DNA of 12,491 nucleotides from Paracoccaceae bacterium. GTDB lineage: Bacteria > Pseudomonadota > Alphaproteobacteria > Rhodobacterales > Rhodobacteraceae. Below the pieces are notes generated by a model, which was not told where the DNA came from, made no database searches, and saw only the letters and a program-made list of their open reading frames with translations. Location of the stretch: NCBI GenBank assembly GCA_007128865.1, contig SKWP01000369.1:1-12491 (forward strand). The letters run 5' to 3'. Shown piece by piece: positions 1-6,656 of the stretch; position 1 is the first letter of the stretch, and each line of letters begins with the position of its first letter. A program made the position numbers and the translations under genes.

Positions 1-2
1 AT

Positions 3-212
3 GGCAATTGCGAGGTGATGATCGATCCGGCCACCGGCGGGCCGCATACCGCCCACACCCTGAGCCCGGTGGCGGTTGCGCTGATCGGCGGGCCGCAGGG
101 CGCGCGCCTGCGCGACGGAAGACTTGCCGATGTGGCGCCCACCGTGCTTGCGCTCATGGGGCTCGACGTGCCGGCCGCGATGACTGGCCAGAGCCTGATC
201 GTGGAGCCATGA
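3..212 (+). CDS. gpmI: 2,3-bisphosphoglycerate-independent phosphoglycerate mutase, C-terminal end (5' truncated by window edge)
   Basis: Only the last 69 residues are in the window; the frame is open to the left edge and stops with TGA at 210-212. It begins GNCEVMIDP, and the two bases before it would complete a His codon, giving the HGN motif of the alkaline-phosphatase-fold metal site. GGPHTAHT follows, whose second His is a metal ligand in this family, and the end reads LRDGRLADVAPTVLALMGL and then TGQSLI, the standard GpmI C-terminus. The enzyme interconverts 3- and 2-phosphoglycerate in glycolysis and gluconeogenesis in the cytoplasm using two Mn ions. Its stop codon overlaps the envC start (ATGA at 209-212), so the two are probably one transcript. 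The identification rests on recalled family motifs and is strong despite the small fragment. Confidence 0.93.
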   Translation, partial: GNCEVMIDPATGGPHTAHTLSPVAVALIGGPQGARLRDGRLADVAPTVLALMGLDVPAAMTGQSLIVEP

Positions 213-1363
213 CCGCGGTTCGGCATGCGCTGCGAATGCCGGCGCTGGCGGTGATGCTGGCGATGGCCTGTGCGGCGCCTGCAGCGGCCGAAACCGTCGT
301 CGAAAGGGCCGAAGCCGCCGCAGCGGCACTGCGCGAGGCCGGCGCGGCACTGGCTGCTGCATCAGGTGCCCGCGACCGGGTGGCGGCGCTGACGGCAACG
401 ATCCGCGCCCATGAGGACGGGCTGGGCGCCTTGCGCGAAAGCCTGCGGCAGGCTGCGATCCGCGAGGCATCGTTGCGGCGCGGCTTCGATGCCCGCAGCG
501 CGCAGCTGGCCCAGCTGCTGGCGGTGCTTTCCACGGTCGAACGCACCAGCGGGCCGCTGCTGCTGCTGCATCCTTCGGGGCCACTGGGAACGGTGCGCTC
601 GGGGATGCTGCTGGCCGAAGTCACGCCTGCACTGGCTGCCGAAGCCGAGACCCTGCGCGCGCAGTTACGCGAACTGGCAACCATCCGCGCCCTGCGCGAG
701 GCAATGGCCGAAGATCTCGAACACGGGCTGCGGGCCATGCAGCAGGCCCGGGTCGAACTGAGCCGCGCCATTGCCGACCGCGATGCACTGCCGGCGCCGG
801 TGGCCGCCGATACCGAGGCGCTGGCCGCGCTGGCGCAGCGGGCCGACACCCTTGCCGCCTTTGCCCAGGGGCTGGCCGATCTGCCGTCGGCGGGCGACGG
901 CGCTGCCGGGCCGGTGCGTTTCGATCAGGCGCGCGGGCAGCTTCCCCTGCCGGTTCGCGGAACCCTGCTGCGGCGTGCCGGCGAGGCCGATGCAGCCGGC
1001 GTGCGGCGCCCCGGGCTTGTCATCGCCACCCGGCCGCGCGCACTGGTCAGCGCCCCGTGGCCGGCGACCATCCGCTATGTCGGCCCGCTGCTCGACTACG
1101 GAAATGTGATGGTGCTAGAGCCCGACGACGACTATCTGCTGGTTCTGGCAGGGCTCGACGTGGTGTACGGTCGGCCCGGCGCGGTGGTTGCGGCCGGCGC
1201 GCCGCTGGGGCTGATGGGCGGCGCAGAGCCGCGGGCGATGGAGTTCCTGTCTGCCGCGTCCGGTGGGGGCGGTGACGAACGCAGCGAAACGCTGTATCTT
1301 GAACTGAGGCAGCGGACCGGGCCGGTCGATCCTTCCGGCTGGTTCGCGCAGATCGGGGACTAG
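209..1363 (+). CDS. envC: EnvC-type murein hydrolase activator (coiled coil plus degenerate LytM domain)
   Basis: Protein of 384 residues, started at ATG 209 because it overlaps the gpmI stop and opens directly with a signal peptide (hydrophobic core about residues 11-22, likely cleavage after APAAA near residue 27). The frame continues upstream, but that part is gpmI in another frame. Residues about 30-220 are Ala/Glu/Arg-rich heptad-like helix, fitting a periplasmic coiled coil. Residues about 245-380 resemble an M23/LytM domain: GQLPLPVRG, a YGN strand and, near the end, LYLELR where active enzymes have a HLHFE-like zinc site. No zinc-binding His is seen in this domain, so it should be non-catalytic, as in EnvC proteins that switch on amidases during division. 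It lies 5 bases before ctpA. The gene name reflects family likeness only. Confidence 0.82.
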   Translation: MTAVRHALRMPALAVMLAMACAAPAAAETVVERAEAAAAALREAGAALAAASGARDRVAALTATIRAHEDGLGALRESLRQAAIREASLRRGFDARSAQLAQLLAVLSTVERTSGPLLLLHPSGPLGTVRSGMLLAEVTPALAAEAETLRAQLRELATIRALREAMAEDLEHGLRAMQQARVELSRAIADRDALPAPVAADTEALAALAQRADTLAAFAQGLADLPSAGDGAAGPVRFDQARGQLPLPVRGTLLRRAGEADAAGVRRPGLVIATRPRALVSAPWPATIRYVGPLLDYGNVMVLEPDDDYLLVLAGLDVVYGRPGAVVAAGAPLGLMGGAEPRAMEFLSAASGGGGDERSETLYLELRQRTGPVDPSGWFAQIGD

Positions 1364-1368
1364 ACGCG

Positions 1369-2700
1369 ATGAGGAAATATCTGTTGGCCGCCGCGGCCGG
1401 TGTGCTGGCCGGAACGCTTCTGACCACCCAGGTGGCGGGGCCGCTGATTGCCCAGGAAGCGGCCAACAACCGCTCGGTCTACCAGCAGCTCGATCTGTTC
1501 GGTGACATCTTCGAACGCATCCGGGCCAGCTATGTCGACGAGGTCGATCCCGCCGATCTGATCGAGGCCGCGATCAACGGCATGCTCACGTCGCTCGATC
1601 CGCACTCGGGGTATCTGCCGCCCAAGGATTTCTCGGACATGCGGATGCAGACCCGGGGCGAATTCGGCGGTCTGGGGATCGAGGTCACCCAGGAAGACGG
1701 CTTCGTCAAGGTCGTGTCGCCCATCGACGGGACGCCGGCCGATGCCGCCGGGATCCAGCCCGGAGACCTGATCACCCATGTCGACGGCGAATCGATGCTG
1801 GGCCTGACCCTCGATCAGGCGGTGGAACTGATGCGCGGGCCTGTCGGTTCGGAAATCGTCATAACGGTCGTGCGTGAAGGGCTGTCAGAGCCGTTCGACG
1901 TGTCGATCATCCGCGATACCATCCGCCTGACCGCAGTGCGCAGCCGCATGGAAGGCGATGTGCTGATCCTGCGGGTGACCACCTTCAACGACCAGACCTA
2001 TCCCAACCTGCGCGAGGGCATCGAGAATGCCATCCGCGATCTTGGCGGCGTCGAAAGCCTGGGCGGTGTGGTGCTGGACCTTCGCAACAACCCGGGCGGG
2101 CTGCTGAGCCAGGCAATCCGGGTTTCGGACGCCTTTCTGGATCAGGGCGAAATCGTATCCACCCGCGGCCGTCACGAAAGCGCGGGCGAACGCTTCAACG
2201 CCTCGCGCGGCGACCTGATCGACGGCAAGCCCATCGTGGTGCTGATCAACGGCGGTTCGGCCTCGGCCTCCGAGATCGTTGCAGGCGCGCTGCAGGACCA
2301 TCGTCGTGCCATCGTTGTCGGCACCCGCAGCTTTGGCAAGGGTTCGGTTCAGACAGTCATGCCGCTGCGCGGTGACGGTGCGATGCGCATCACCACATCG
2401 CGCTACTACACGCCTTCCGGGCGGTCGATCCAGGCGTTGGGCGTGTCGCCCGATATCGTCGTGCAGCAGCCGCCGCGCCGCCCGGCAGGCGAAAACGGCG
2501 ACCAGCCGGCGCGGCCCAGCCGCAGCGAATCGCAGCTGCGCGGCAGCCTGCAGAACGACAGCATCACCGAGGACGAGCGTCGCCAGCTCGAAGAGGAGCG
2601 GCGCATTGTCGAAGAAACCGCGCGCCTGCGCGAGGAAGACTATCAGCTTGCCTATGCGCTCGACATCCTGCGCGGGCTTTCGGCACTCAACGGCCGGTAA
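1369..2700 (+). CDS. ctpA: Carboxy-terminal processing protease, S41 family (CtpA)
   Basis: Protein of 443 residues. The N-terminus has a signal or anchor segment (about residues 4-28). An S41 N-terminal helical part follows (residues 37-95, with SLDPHSGYLPP), then a PDZ domain at about 98-180 (GLGIEV, IQPGDLI), then the protease domain with VVLDLRNNPGG at 234-244. By alignment to E. coli Prc from memory the Ser/Lys/Gln catalytic set is S299 (in GGSASASE), K324 (in SFGKGSVQ) and Q328; the 25-residue Ser-Lys spacing matches. It cleaves C-terminal tails of periplasmic or membrane proteins. The last 75 residues (about 368-443) are a polar tail rich in Arg/Glu, probably helical, before a hydrophobic end. 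GGGG at 1355-1358 may serve as ribosome binding site. Being next to envC suggests a cell-wall quality-control role (inference). Confidence 0.93.
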   Translation: MRKYLLAAAAGVLAGTLLTTQVAGPLIAQEAANNRSVYQQLDLFGDIFERIRASYVDEVDPADLIEAAINGMLTSLDPHSGYLPPKDFSDMRMQTRGEFGGLGIEVTQEDGFVKVVSPIDGTPADAAGIQPGDLITHVDGESMLGLTLDQAVELMRGPVGSEIVITVVREGLSEPFDVSIIRDTIRLTAVRSRMEGDVLILRVTTFNDQTYPNLREGIENAIRDLGGVESLGGVVLDLRNNPGGLLSQAIRVSDAFLDQGEIVSTRGRHESAGERFNASRGDLIDGKPIVVLINGGSASASEIVAGALQDHRRAIVVGTRSFGKGSVQTVMPLRGDGAMRITTSRYYTPSGRSIQALGVSPDIVVQQPPRRPAGENGDQPARPSRSESQLRGSLQNDSITEDERRQLEEERRIVEETARLREEDYQLAYALDILRGLSALNGR

Positions 2701-2711
2701 GGCAGGCGTCG

Positions 2712-2734
2712 GGGGGCGGCCCGGGGCCGCCCCC
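2712..2734 (+). terminator. Strong GC hairpin between ctpA and rppH, no U-tract
   Basis: A perfect 10-bp inverted repeat (2712-2721 with 2725-2734) closes a 3-base loop, all G/C. It starts 12 bases after the ctpA stop. No T run follows, so it is not a classical intrinsic terminator. It could be a U-less terminator, an mRNA 3'-end stabiliser or a processing site that separates ctpA from rppH. Confidence 0.5.
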
Positions 2735-2766
2735 GCGCCCTGACCCGGCCCCTGTTTCCGGCAACC

Positions 2767-3258
2767 ATGTCCAAGGCCCGCCCCGATCCCGCAACGCTGC
2801 CGTACCGGCCCTGTGTCGGTGTGGTGCTGATCAACTCCGAGGGGCTGGTGTTTGCCGGCCAGCGCATCGATTCCGAACTGCCGGCATGGCAGATGCCCCA
2901 GGGCGGGATCGATCCGGGCGAAGACCCCGGCGATGCGGCGCTGCGCGAACTGGCCGAGGAAACCGGCATTCCGCCGCATCGGGTCGAGGTGCTGGCCCGA
3001 ACGCCCGACTGGCTGACCTACGACCTGCCGCCGGAACTGCTGGGGCGGGTCTGGGGCGGGCGCTATCGCGGCCAGCGCCAGTTGTGGTATCTGATGCGCT
3101 ATCTCGGGCAGGACGACGAAATCGTGCTGTCCACGCAACAGCCGGAATTCAGCCGCTGGGCCTGGGTTCCGGCAGATGAACTCCTGGCCGGGATCGTGCC
3201 GTTCAAGCGCGCGGTCTACGACCGGGTGATCGGGGACTTTCGCGGGTATCTGGCCTAG
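2767..3258 (+). CDS. rppH: RNA pyrophosphohydrolase RppH (Nudix)
   Basis: Protein of 163 residues, the usual RppH length. [21 protein letters not shown] opens the Nudix fold and is followed by WQMPQGGI. The Nudix box runs from residue 46 to 68 and fits GX5EX7REUXEEXGU exactly: G46, E52, R60-E61, E64-E65, G67. The metal-binding glutamates are present. [13 protein letters not shown] and the C-terminal [10 protein letters not shown] also match RppH/NudH. The enzyme removes pyrophosphate from the 5' end of triphosphorylated mRNA, starting decay by RNase E; some relatives act on diadenosine polyphosphates. No clear Shine-Dalgarno stands before ATG 2767. It sits after the hairpin at 2712-2734 and 22 bases before a small membrane-protein gene. 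Confidence 0.93.
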   Translation: MSKARPDPATLPYRPCVGVVLINSEGLVFAGQRIDSELPAWQMPQGGIDPGEDPGDAALRELAEETGIPPHRVEVLARTPDWLTYDLPPELLGRVWGGRYRGQRQLWYLMRYLGQDDEIVLSTQQPEFSRWAWVPADELLAGIVPFKRAVYDRVIGDFRGYLA

Positions 3259-3280
3259 GCCCGCAACGGGGGATGCGCGC

Positions 3281-3520
3281 ATGCCGGTGGTGTTGCTGAT
3301 GGTGATCGGTGCAGGGGCCGGCTATCTGGCCACCCGGTTGATGGGCATGCGCACCGATGTTCCGACAACGATGTTTCTGGGCGTCATGGGCGCGCTTGTG
3401 GGGGCCTTCGGGCTGCGGTTTCTGTCCACGGTGTCGTTGTGGGTGGTCCATCTCGCCGCCGCCGTCGCCGGGGCGCTGTTGCTGGTCTGGTTGTGGCGGG
3501 TGTTCTACGAACGCCGCTAG
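3281..3520 (+). CDS. Small three-helix membrane protein, GlsB/YeaQ/YmgE (transglycosylase-associated) type
   Basis: Protein of 79 residues with a GGGGG stretch just upstream as ribosome binding site. Three hydrophobic segments are visible at about residues 2-20, 29-48 and 53-75, ending in a charged tail FYERR. The Gly-rich pattern AGAGYLATRL ... FLGVMGALVGAFGLRFL fits the GlsB/YeaQ/YmgE family. The family label transglycosylase-associated does not establish a function; members are small inner-membrane proteins often linked to stress. It is probably co-transcribed with rppH (22-base gap). The family call is moderate because any small Gly-rich membrane protein could look similar. Confidence 0.7.
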   Translation: MPVVLLMVIGAGAGYLATRLMGMRTDVPTTMFLGVMGALVGAFGLRFLSTVSLWVVHLAAAVAGALLLVWLWRVFYERR

Positions 3521-3611
3521 CGTTCCCAACCTGACACCAGTTTCCGCCATGCGAGGCGAGGGGCAGCTATGCGGGACGGAGATGACGCCGCCCCCCATGG
3601 CCCGGAATCAA

Positions 3612-3690
3612 GGCGCGCAGCGCCGCCGGGCCGCGCCCGACCGCCCCCGTCACGCCGCAGGCGTGCCTTCGGCACGACGGGCGGGCGCCC
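3612..3690. repeat. Cluster of short-loop palindromes, including a T-shaped three-way junction
   Basis: GGCGC-gca-GCGCC lies at 3612-3624. Next, 3641-3644 plus 3647-3651 pair with 3681-3684 plus 3676-3680, with two C bulged. This stem encloses two perfect small hairpins: ACGCC-gca-GGCGT (3652-3664) and GCC-ttc-GGC (3665-3673). The octamer GGGCGCCC (3683-3690) is self-complementary. The layout resembles REP-type palindromic elements or the T-shape of a folded RNA. It is symmetrical, so the strand cannot be assigned. It might also act as a transcript end for the gene upstream. Confidence 0.55.
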
Positions 3691-3736
3691 TGCAACGGTG
3701 AAATCCGTGGAGCCGTCGGAAGTTCTTGCACCATAA

Positions 3737-3855
3737 ACCGCCTGGGTATCCGCCGTTGGAACCCCCACCCGGCGGTCGAGCACCGCCCTGTGTCTGTGAC
3801 CTGGCCAACCGTCCGCTTTGGGAACCAAGCGCTCGGTGGGTATCTGTCGTCAGGT
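3737..3855. ncRNA. Candidate structured RNA of unknown family (two consecutive long stems)
   Basis: Stem A: 3737-3742 plus 3744-3747 pair with 3767-3776, ten base pairs with one bulged T (3743) and a 19-base loop. Stem B: ACCTG (3799-3803) pairs with CAGGT (3851-3855). Inside it CC-a-ACCG (3805-3811) pairs with CGGTGG (3834-3839), and inside that GC-t-TTGG (3815-3821) pairs with CCAAGC (3825-3830) around a GAA loop. Stem B is a long hairpin broken by internal loops, typical of a folded RNA. The short phrase GGGTATC occurs at 3744-3750 and again at 3838-3844. I match it to no known family; ends and strand are unknown, and it could instead be an untranslated leader. Confidence 0.35.
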
Positions 3856-3882
3856 GGTGAACACCAGGGCCCTGCGCTTTGC

Positions 3883-3911
3883 TTGACTTCCGGGCAGGAC
3901 CACAGTAGGCC
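3883..3911 (+). promoter_or_regulatory. Possible sigma-70 promoter for ffh
   Basis: TTGACT at 3883-3888 matches five of six -35 consensus bases and sits in a typical CTTGACTT context. With a 17-base spacer the -10 position is TAGGCC (3906-3911), a poor match. Transcription would start near 3918, giving a leader of about 137 bases before ffh. Confidence 0.35.
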
Positions 3912-3924
3912 GGCATCCGCAATT

Positions 3925-3965
3925 CCGGAAGTGTGCGTGCTTCCGGTCCCCGCAGGCTGCGGGGA
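3925..3965 (+). promoter_or_regulatory. Two adjacent strong hairpins in the presumed ffh leader
   Basis: CCGGAAG (3925-3931) pairs with CTTCCGG (3940-3946) around an 8-base loop. Immediately after, TCCCCGCA (3947-3954) pairs with TGCGGGGA (3958-3965) around a 3-base loop. A competing pairing, GATCGC (3964-3969) with GCGATC (3979-3984), overlaps the second stem, and ACCCG (3971-3975) can pair with CGGGT (3994-3998). No U-tract follows. Alternative stems in a leader suggest attenuation or another leader control, but this is only inferred. Confidence 0.45.
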
Positions 3966-4054
3966 TCGCCACCCGCCAGCGATCATTCGCCCGCGGGTGC
4001 AATCTTCGTTTGGCGCGTACGGCTGCAAGGCCGGCGCCGGGTCGGGAGTCGGGC

Positions 4055-5548
4055 ATGTTCGAAAACCTCTCCGAGCGTCTGTCAGGCGTCTTCGAGCGGC
4101 TGACCCGACAGGGTGCGCTGACCGAAGAGGATGTGCGCACCGCCCTGCGCGAGGTGCGCGTGGCGCTGCTGGAGGCTGATGTTTCGCTGCCGGTAGCGCG
4201 CGACTTCATCTCGCGCGTCCAGAAAAAGGCCACCGGTGCGGCAGTCACCAAATCGGTCACGCCCGGTCAGCAGGTCGTCAAGATCGTTCATGACGAACTC
4301 ATCGCCACGCTGACGGGCGAAGGCGACCCCGGCAAGCTGAAGATCGACAATCCGCCCGCGCCGATCCTGATGGTCGGCCTGCAGGGGTCGGGCAAGACCA
4401 CCACCACCGCCAAGCTTGCCCGCCGCCTGAAGGAGCGCGAAGGCAAGCGGGTGCTGATGGCCAGCCTCGACACCAACCGTCCCGCGGCGATGGAACAGCT
4501 GGCGATCCTCGGCACCCAGATCGGCGTCGATACCCTGCCCATCGTCAAGGGCCAGTCCGCGGTCGAGATCGCGCGGCGCGCCAAGACCCAGGCCAGCCTC
4601 GGCGGCTATGATGTCTATATCCTCGACACCGCCGGCCGTCTGCACATCGACGCGGTGCTGATGGACGAGGTGCAGGCGGTGCGCGACGTGGCCAGCCCGC
4701 GCGAGACGCTGCTGGTCGTCGATGGCCTGACCGGGCAGGATGCCGTAAACGTCGCCACCGAATTCGACGGCAAGCTCGGTATCAGCGGCGTGGTGCTGAC
4801 CCGGATGGACGGCGACGGCCGCGGCGGTGCGGCGCTGTCGATGCGCGCGGTCACCGGCAAGCCGATCCGTTTTGTGGGCTTGGGTGAAAAGACCGACGCG
4901 CTGGAGGTGTTCGAACCCGACCGCATTGCCGGCCGGATTCTGGGCATGGGCGATATCGTCGCCCTGGTCGAGAAGGCGCAGGAAACCTTTGAGGCCGAAC
5001 AGGCCCAGCGGATGATGAAGCGCTTCCAGAAGGGTCAGTTCAACATGAACGACCTGAGGGGCCAGCTTGAACAGATGCTCAAGATGGGCGGCATGCAGGG
5101 GCTGATGGGCATGATGCCCGGCATGGGCAAGATGCAGAAACAGGCCGAGGCCGCCGGTTTCGACGACCGGATGCTCAAGCGCCAGATCGCGCTGATCAAT
5201 TCGATGACCAAGCGCGAGCGGGCAAACCCCGACATCCTGCAGGCCAGCCGCAAGAAGCGCATCGCCGCCGGCGCCGGGATGGAGGTGGCCGACCTCAACC
5301 GCCTGATCAAGATGCAGCGCCAGATGGCCGACATGATGAAGAAGATGGGCAAGGGCGGGATGCTCAAGCAGGCCATGCGCCAGATGACCGGCAAGGGCGG
5401 CATGCCGGACCCGTCCAAGATGTCGCCCGAACAGATGCGCGATCTGGCGCGTGGCATGCAGCAGGGCATGGCCGGGATGGGGCCGGGCGGCATGCCCGGC
5501 GGGCTGTCGCTGCCTTCCGGCCTGTCCGGACTCGGTCGGAAGAAATGA
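4055..5548 (+). CDS. ffh: Signal recognition particle protein Ffh (SRP54)
   Basis: Protein of 497 residues. ATG 4055 was chosen because GGGAG (4044-4048) lies 6 bases upstream and the protein then opens MFENLSERLSGVFERL, the normal Ffh start; the frame extends upstream only by a weak TTG. The N domain (about 1-100) includes ALLEADVSLPVARDF. The G domain has G1 GLQGSGKTTTTAK (108-120), DTNRPAA, G3 DTAGR (191-195), G4 TRMD (249-252) and the closing GLGEK (275-279). The Met-rich M domain (about 300-435) contains SRKKRIAAGAG (398-408), the RNA-binding motif, and a Gly/Met-rich tail to residue 497. With 4.5S RNA it carries ribosome-nascent chains to FtsY at the membrane. No 4.5S RNA gene is visible next to it. 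Its stop overlaps the next start (ATGA). Confidence 0.98.
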   Translation: MFENLSERLSGVFERLTRQGALTEEDVRTALREVRVALLEADVSLPVARDFISRVQKKATGAAVTKSVTPGQQVVKIVHDELIATLTGEGDPGKLKIDNPPAPILMVGLQGSGKTTTTAKLARRLKEREGKRVLMASLDTNRPAAMEQLAILGTQIGVDTLPIVKGQSAVEIARRAKTQASLGGYDVYILDTAGRLHIDAVLMDEVQAVRDVASPRETLLVVDGLTGQDAVNVATEFDGKLGISGVVLTRMDGDGRGGAALSMRAVTGKPIRFVGLGEKTDALEVFEPDRIAGRILGMGDIVALVEKAQETFEAEQAQRMMKRFQKGQFNMNDLRGQLEQMLKMGGMQGLMGMMPGMGKMQKQAEAAGFDDRMLKRQIALINSMTKRERANPDILQASRKKRIAAGAGMEVADLNRLIKMQRQMADMMKKMGKGGMLKQAMRQMTGKGGMPDPSKMSPEQMRDLARGMQQGMAGMGPGGMPGGLSLPSGLSGLGRKK

Positions 5549-6078
5549 ACGCCGCCTTCGCCCTTCCCATTCCGGTGCTGCACACCGAACGGCTGATTCT
5601 GCGCGGCCCGCAGCCGGGCGATTTCGAGGCCTTCGCGACCTTCGGTGCGTCCGAGCGGTCACGCTTCGTGGGCGGCCCCTACCCGCGTTTCCGCAGCTGG
5701 GGCGGATTCCTGGGCGCCTTCGGGCATTGGGCACTGCGCGGCTTCGGGATGTGGATGCTGGAACACCGGGCCACCGGAGCCGTTGCCGGACGGATCGGCA
5801 TGATCTTTCACGACGGTTGGGACGAGCCGGAACTGGGCTGGCATATCTACGATGGTTTCGAAGGACAGGGGCTGGCGCATGAAGGCGCCCGCGCCGCCCG
5901 CGACCACGCGGCGCGGCATCAGGGGCTAGACCGGGCCATTTCCTGCATTGATCCGGAAAACGTCCGTTCGATCCGTCTGGCCGAACGGCTGGGCGCGCAG
6001 TTCGAGCGTGACGGGGTGTTGATAGAGTGGCCTGTCCAGATCTGGCGCCATCCGTCAGTGCTGGAGGCGGCAACATGA
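5545..6078 (+). CDS. GNAT-family N-acetyltransferase, RimJ/RimL-like (first of two)
   Basis: Protein of 177 residues whose ATG overlaps the ffh stop. The pattern is that of the RimJ/RimL-like (Acetyltransf_3) GNATs: LHTERLILR at 12-20, EPELGWHI at 94-101, the acetyl-CoA-binding loop GFEGQGLAHEGARAA at about 104-118 and IDPENVRSIRLAERLGA at 135-151. It moves an acetyl group from acetyl-CoA to an amine; the acceptor cannot be told from the sequence. In this family acceptors include N-termini of ribosomal proteins, small metabolites and antibiotics. Translational coupling to ffh and position upstream of rpsP make a translation-related target conceivable, but that is inference. It is followed by a second GNAT with another ATGA overlap, so the pair may have come from duplication. 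Confidence 0.85.
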   Translation: MNAAFALPIPVLHTERLILRGPQPGDFEAFATFGASERSRFVGGPYPRFRSWGGFLGAFGHWALRGFGMWMLEHRATGAVAGRIGMIFHDGWDEPELGWHIYDGFEGQGLAHEGARAARDHAARHQGLDRAISCIDPENVRSIRLAERLGAQFERDGVLIEWPVQIWRHPSVLEAAT

Positions 6079-6656
6079 TCGCCGCGCATATGACACCGAT
6101 CAAGGGCGCGGCTGCCGATTTCGCGGCCGCCCTTCGCGACCGGCTGCCGAGGCTTGAAACCCCGCGCTGCATCCTGCGCGCGCCGGTGCTGGAGGATGCG
6201 CAGGCCTGGATCGCGATCATGGTGCCGGATGCCGAAGGCCATCTGGGCGGGCCGCATGACGAGACCGGCGCCTTTACTGAATTCGCCGCCACGGTCGGTA
6301 CCTGGCTGCTGCGCGGCCACGGGCTGTGGACGGTGACCGACAAGGCCGGCACGGTGCTGGGTTTCGTGCTGGTGGGCTTCGAGCCCGGCGATCAGGAGCC
6401 CGAGCTGGGCTGGCTGTTCCTGCCCGATGCGCGGGGCAGGGGCTATGCCGCCGAGGCCGCCGCTGCGGCGCGTGCCCATGTGCTGGGCCCGCTCGGCCTG
6501 ACCGGGCTGGTCAGTTACATCGATCCGGGCAACACCGCCTCGCGCCGGCTGGCGCAGCGGCTTGGCGCCCGGCCGGACGGTTCCATCGCCGATCCGGCCT
6601 CGGCTGCCGTGGCCGAGGTCTGGCGCCATGCCCCACAGACTGCGAGGCCAGCATGA
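6075..6656 (+). CDS. GNAT-family N-acetyltransferase, RimJ/RimL-like (second of two)
   Basis: Protein of 193 residues. The chosen ATG overlaps the previous stop (ATGA at 6075-6078) with GGAGG (6063-6067) 7 bases upstream; ATG 6090 is a possible alternative. Family features are LETPRCILRAPVLED (27-41), EPELGWLFLPDARGRGYAAEA (108-128), which carries the R-G-R-G-Y-A acetyl-CoA loop, and YIDPGNTASRRLAQRLGA (148-165). It shares the layout of the preceding gene, including the EPELGW phrase, but differs over most of its length and has a longer N-terminus with the helix AADFAAALRDRLPR. The substrate is unknown. Paired GNATs with such differences may modify different acceptors or form a heterodimer (inference). 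The stop overlaps the chorismate mutase start. Confidence 0.85.
   Translation: MIAAHMTPIKGAAADFAAALRDRLPRLETPRCILRAPVLEDAQAWIAIMVPDAEGHLGGPHDETGAFTEFAATVGTWLLRGHGLWTVTDKAGTVLGFVLVGFEPGDQEPELGWLFLPDARGRGYAAEAAAAARAHVLGPLGLTGLVSYIDPGNTASRRLAQRLGARPDGSIADPASAAVAEVWRHAPQTARPA

Larger units (their letters stand above)
3521..4054. other. 534-base gap before ffh without a convincing protein; dense in inverted repeats
   Basis: Open frames exist on both strands, but none has a ribosome binding site, recognisable motif or protein-like composition; they are rich in Arg, Pro, Ser and Cys, as expected of chance frames in GC-rich DNA. The stretch holds a palindrome cluster (3612-3690), a candidate structured RNA (3737-3855), a possible promoter (3883-3911) and two leader hairpins (3925-3965). 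I searched by eye for signatures of tmRNA, 4.5S SRP RNA, RNase P RNA and tRNA on both strands and found none. Confidence 0.7.

Noticed and set aside
8..208. N-terminal extension of the EnvC frame to 451 residues
   Set aside because: This part overlaps gpmI in another frame, is Arg/Pro/His-rich, and would bury the signal peptide that begins at residue 1 of the 209 start.
1885..3282. 465-residue minus-strand frame opposite ctpA and rppH
   Set aside because: No family motifs; both plus-strand genes are certain from catalytic motifs.
3567..4028. 153-residue minus-strand frame across the gap before ffh
   Set aside because: Pro/Arg/Ser/Cys-rich with no recognisable domain or ribosome binding site; the frame overlaps several strong hairpins, which favour an RNA or untranslated role.
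3521..4054. Possible 4.5S SRP RNA, tmRNA (including the permuted alphaproteobacterial type), RNase P RNA or tRNA in the gap
   Set aside because: The hallmark stretches I know (the SRP GGAAG-AGCAG core, the tmRNA T-arm and CCA end, the RNase P P4 sequence, tRNA T-loops) are absent from both strands. The CCGGAAG at 3925 pairs with its own downstream copy instead.
4082..6352. 756-residue minus-strand frame opposite ffh and the GNAT genes
   Set aside because: Composition is His/Arg/Ala-rich without motifs, and the plus strand has unmistakable Ffh motifs across the same bases.
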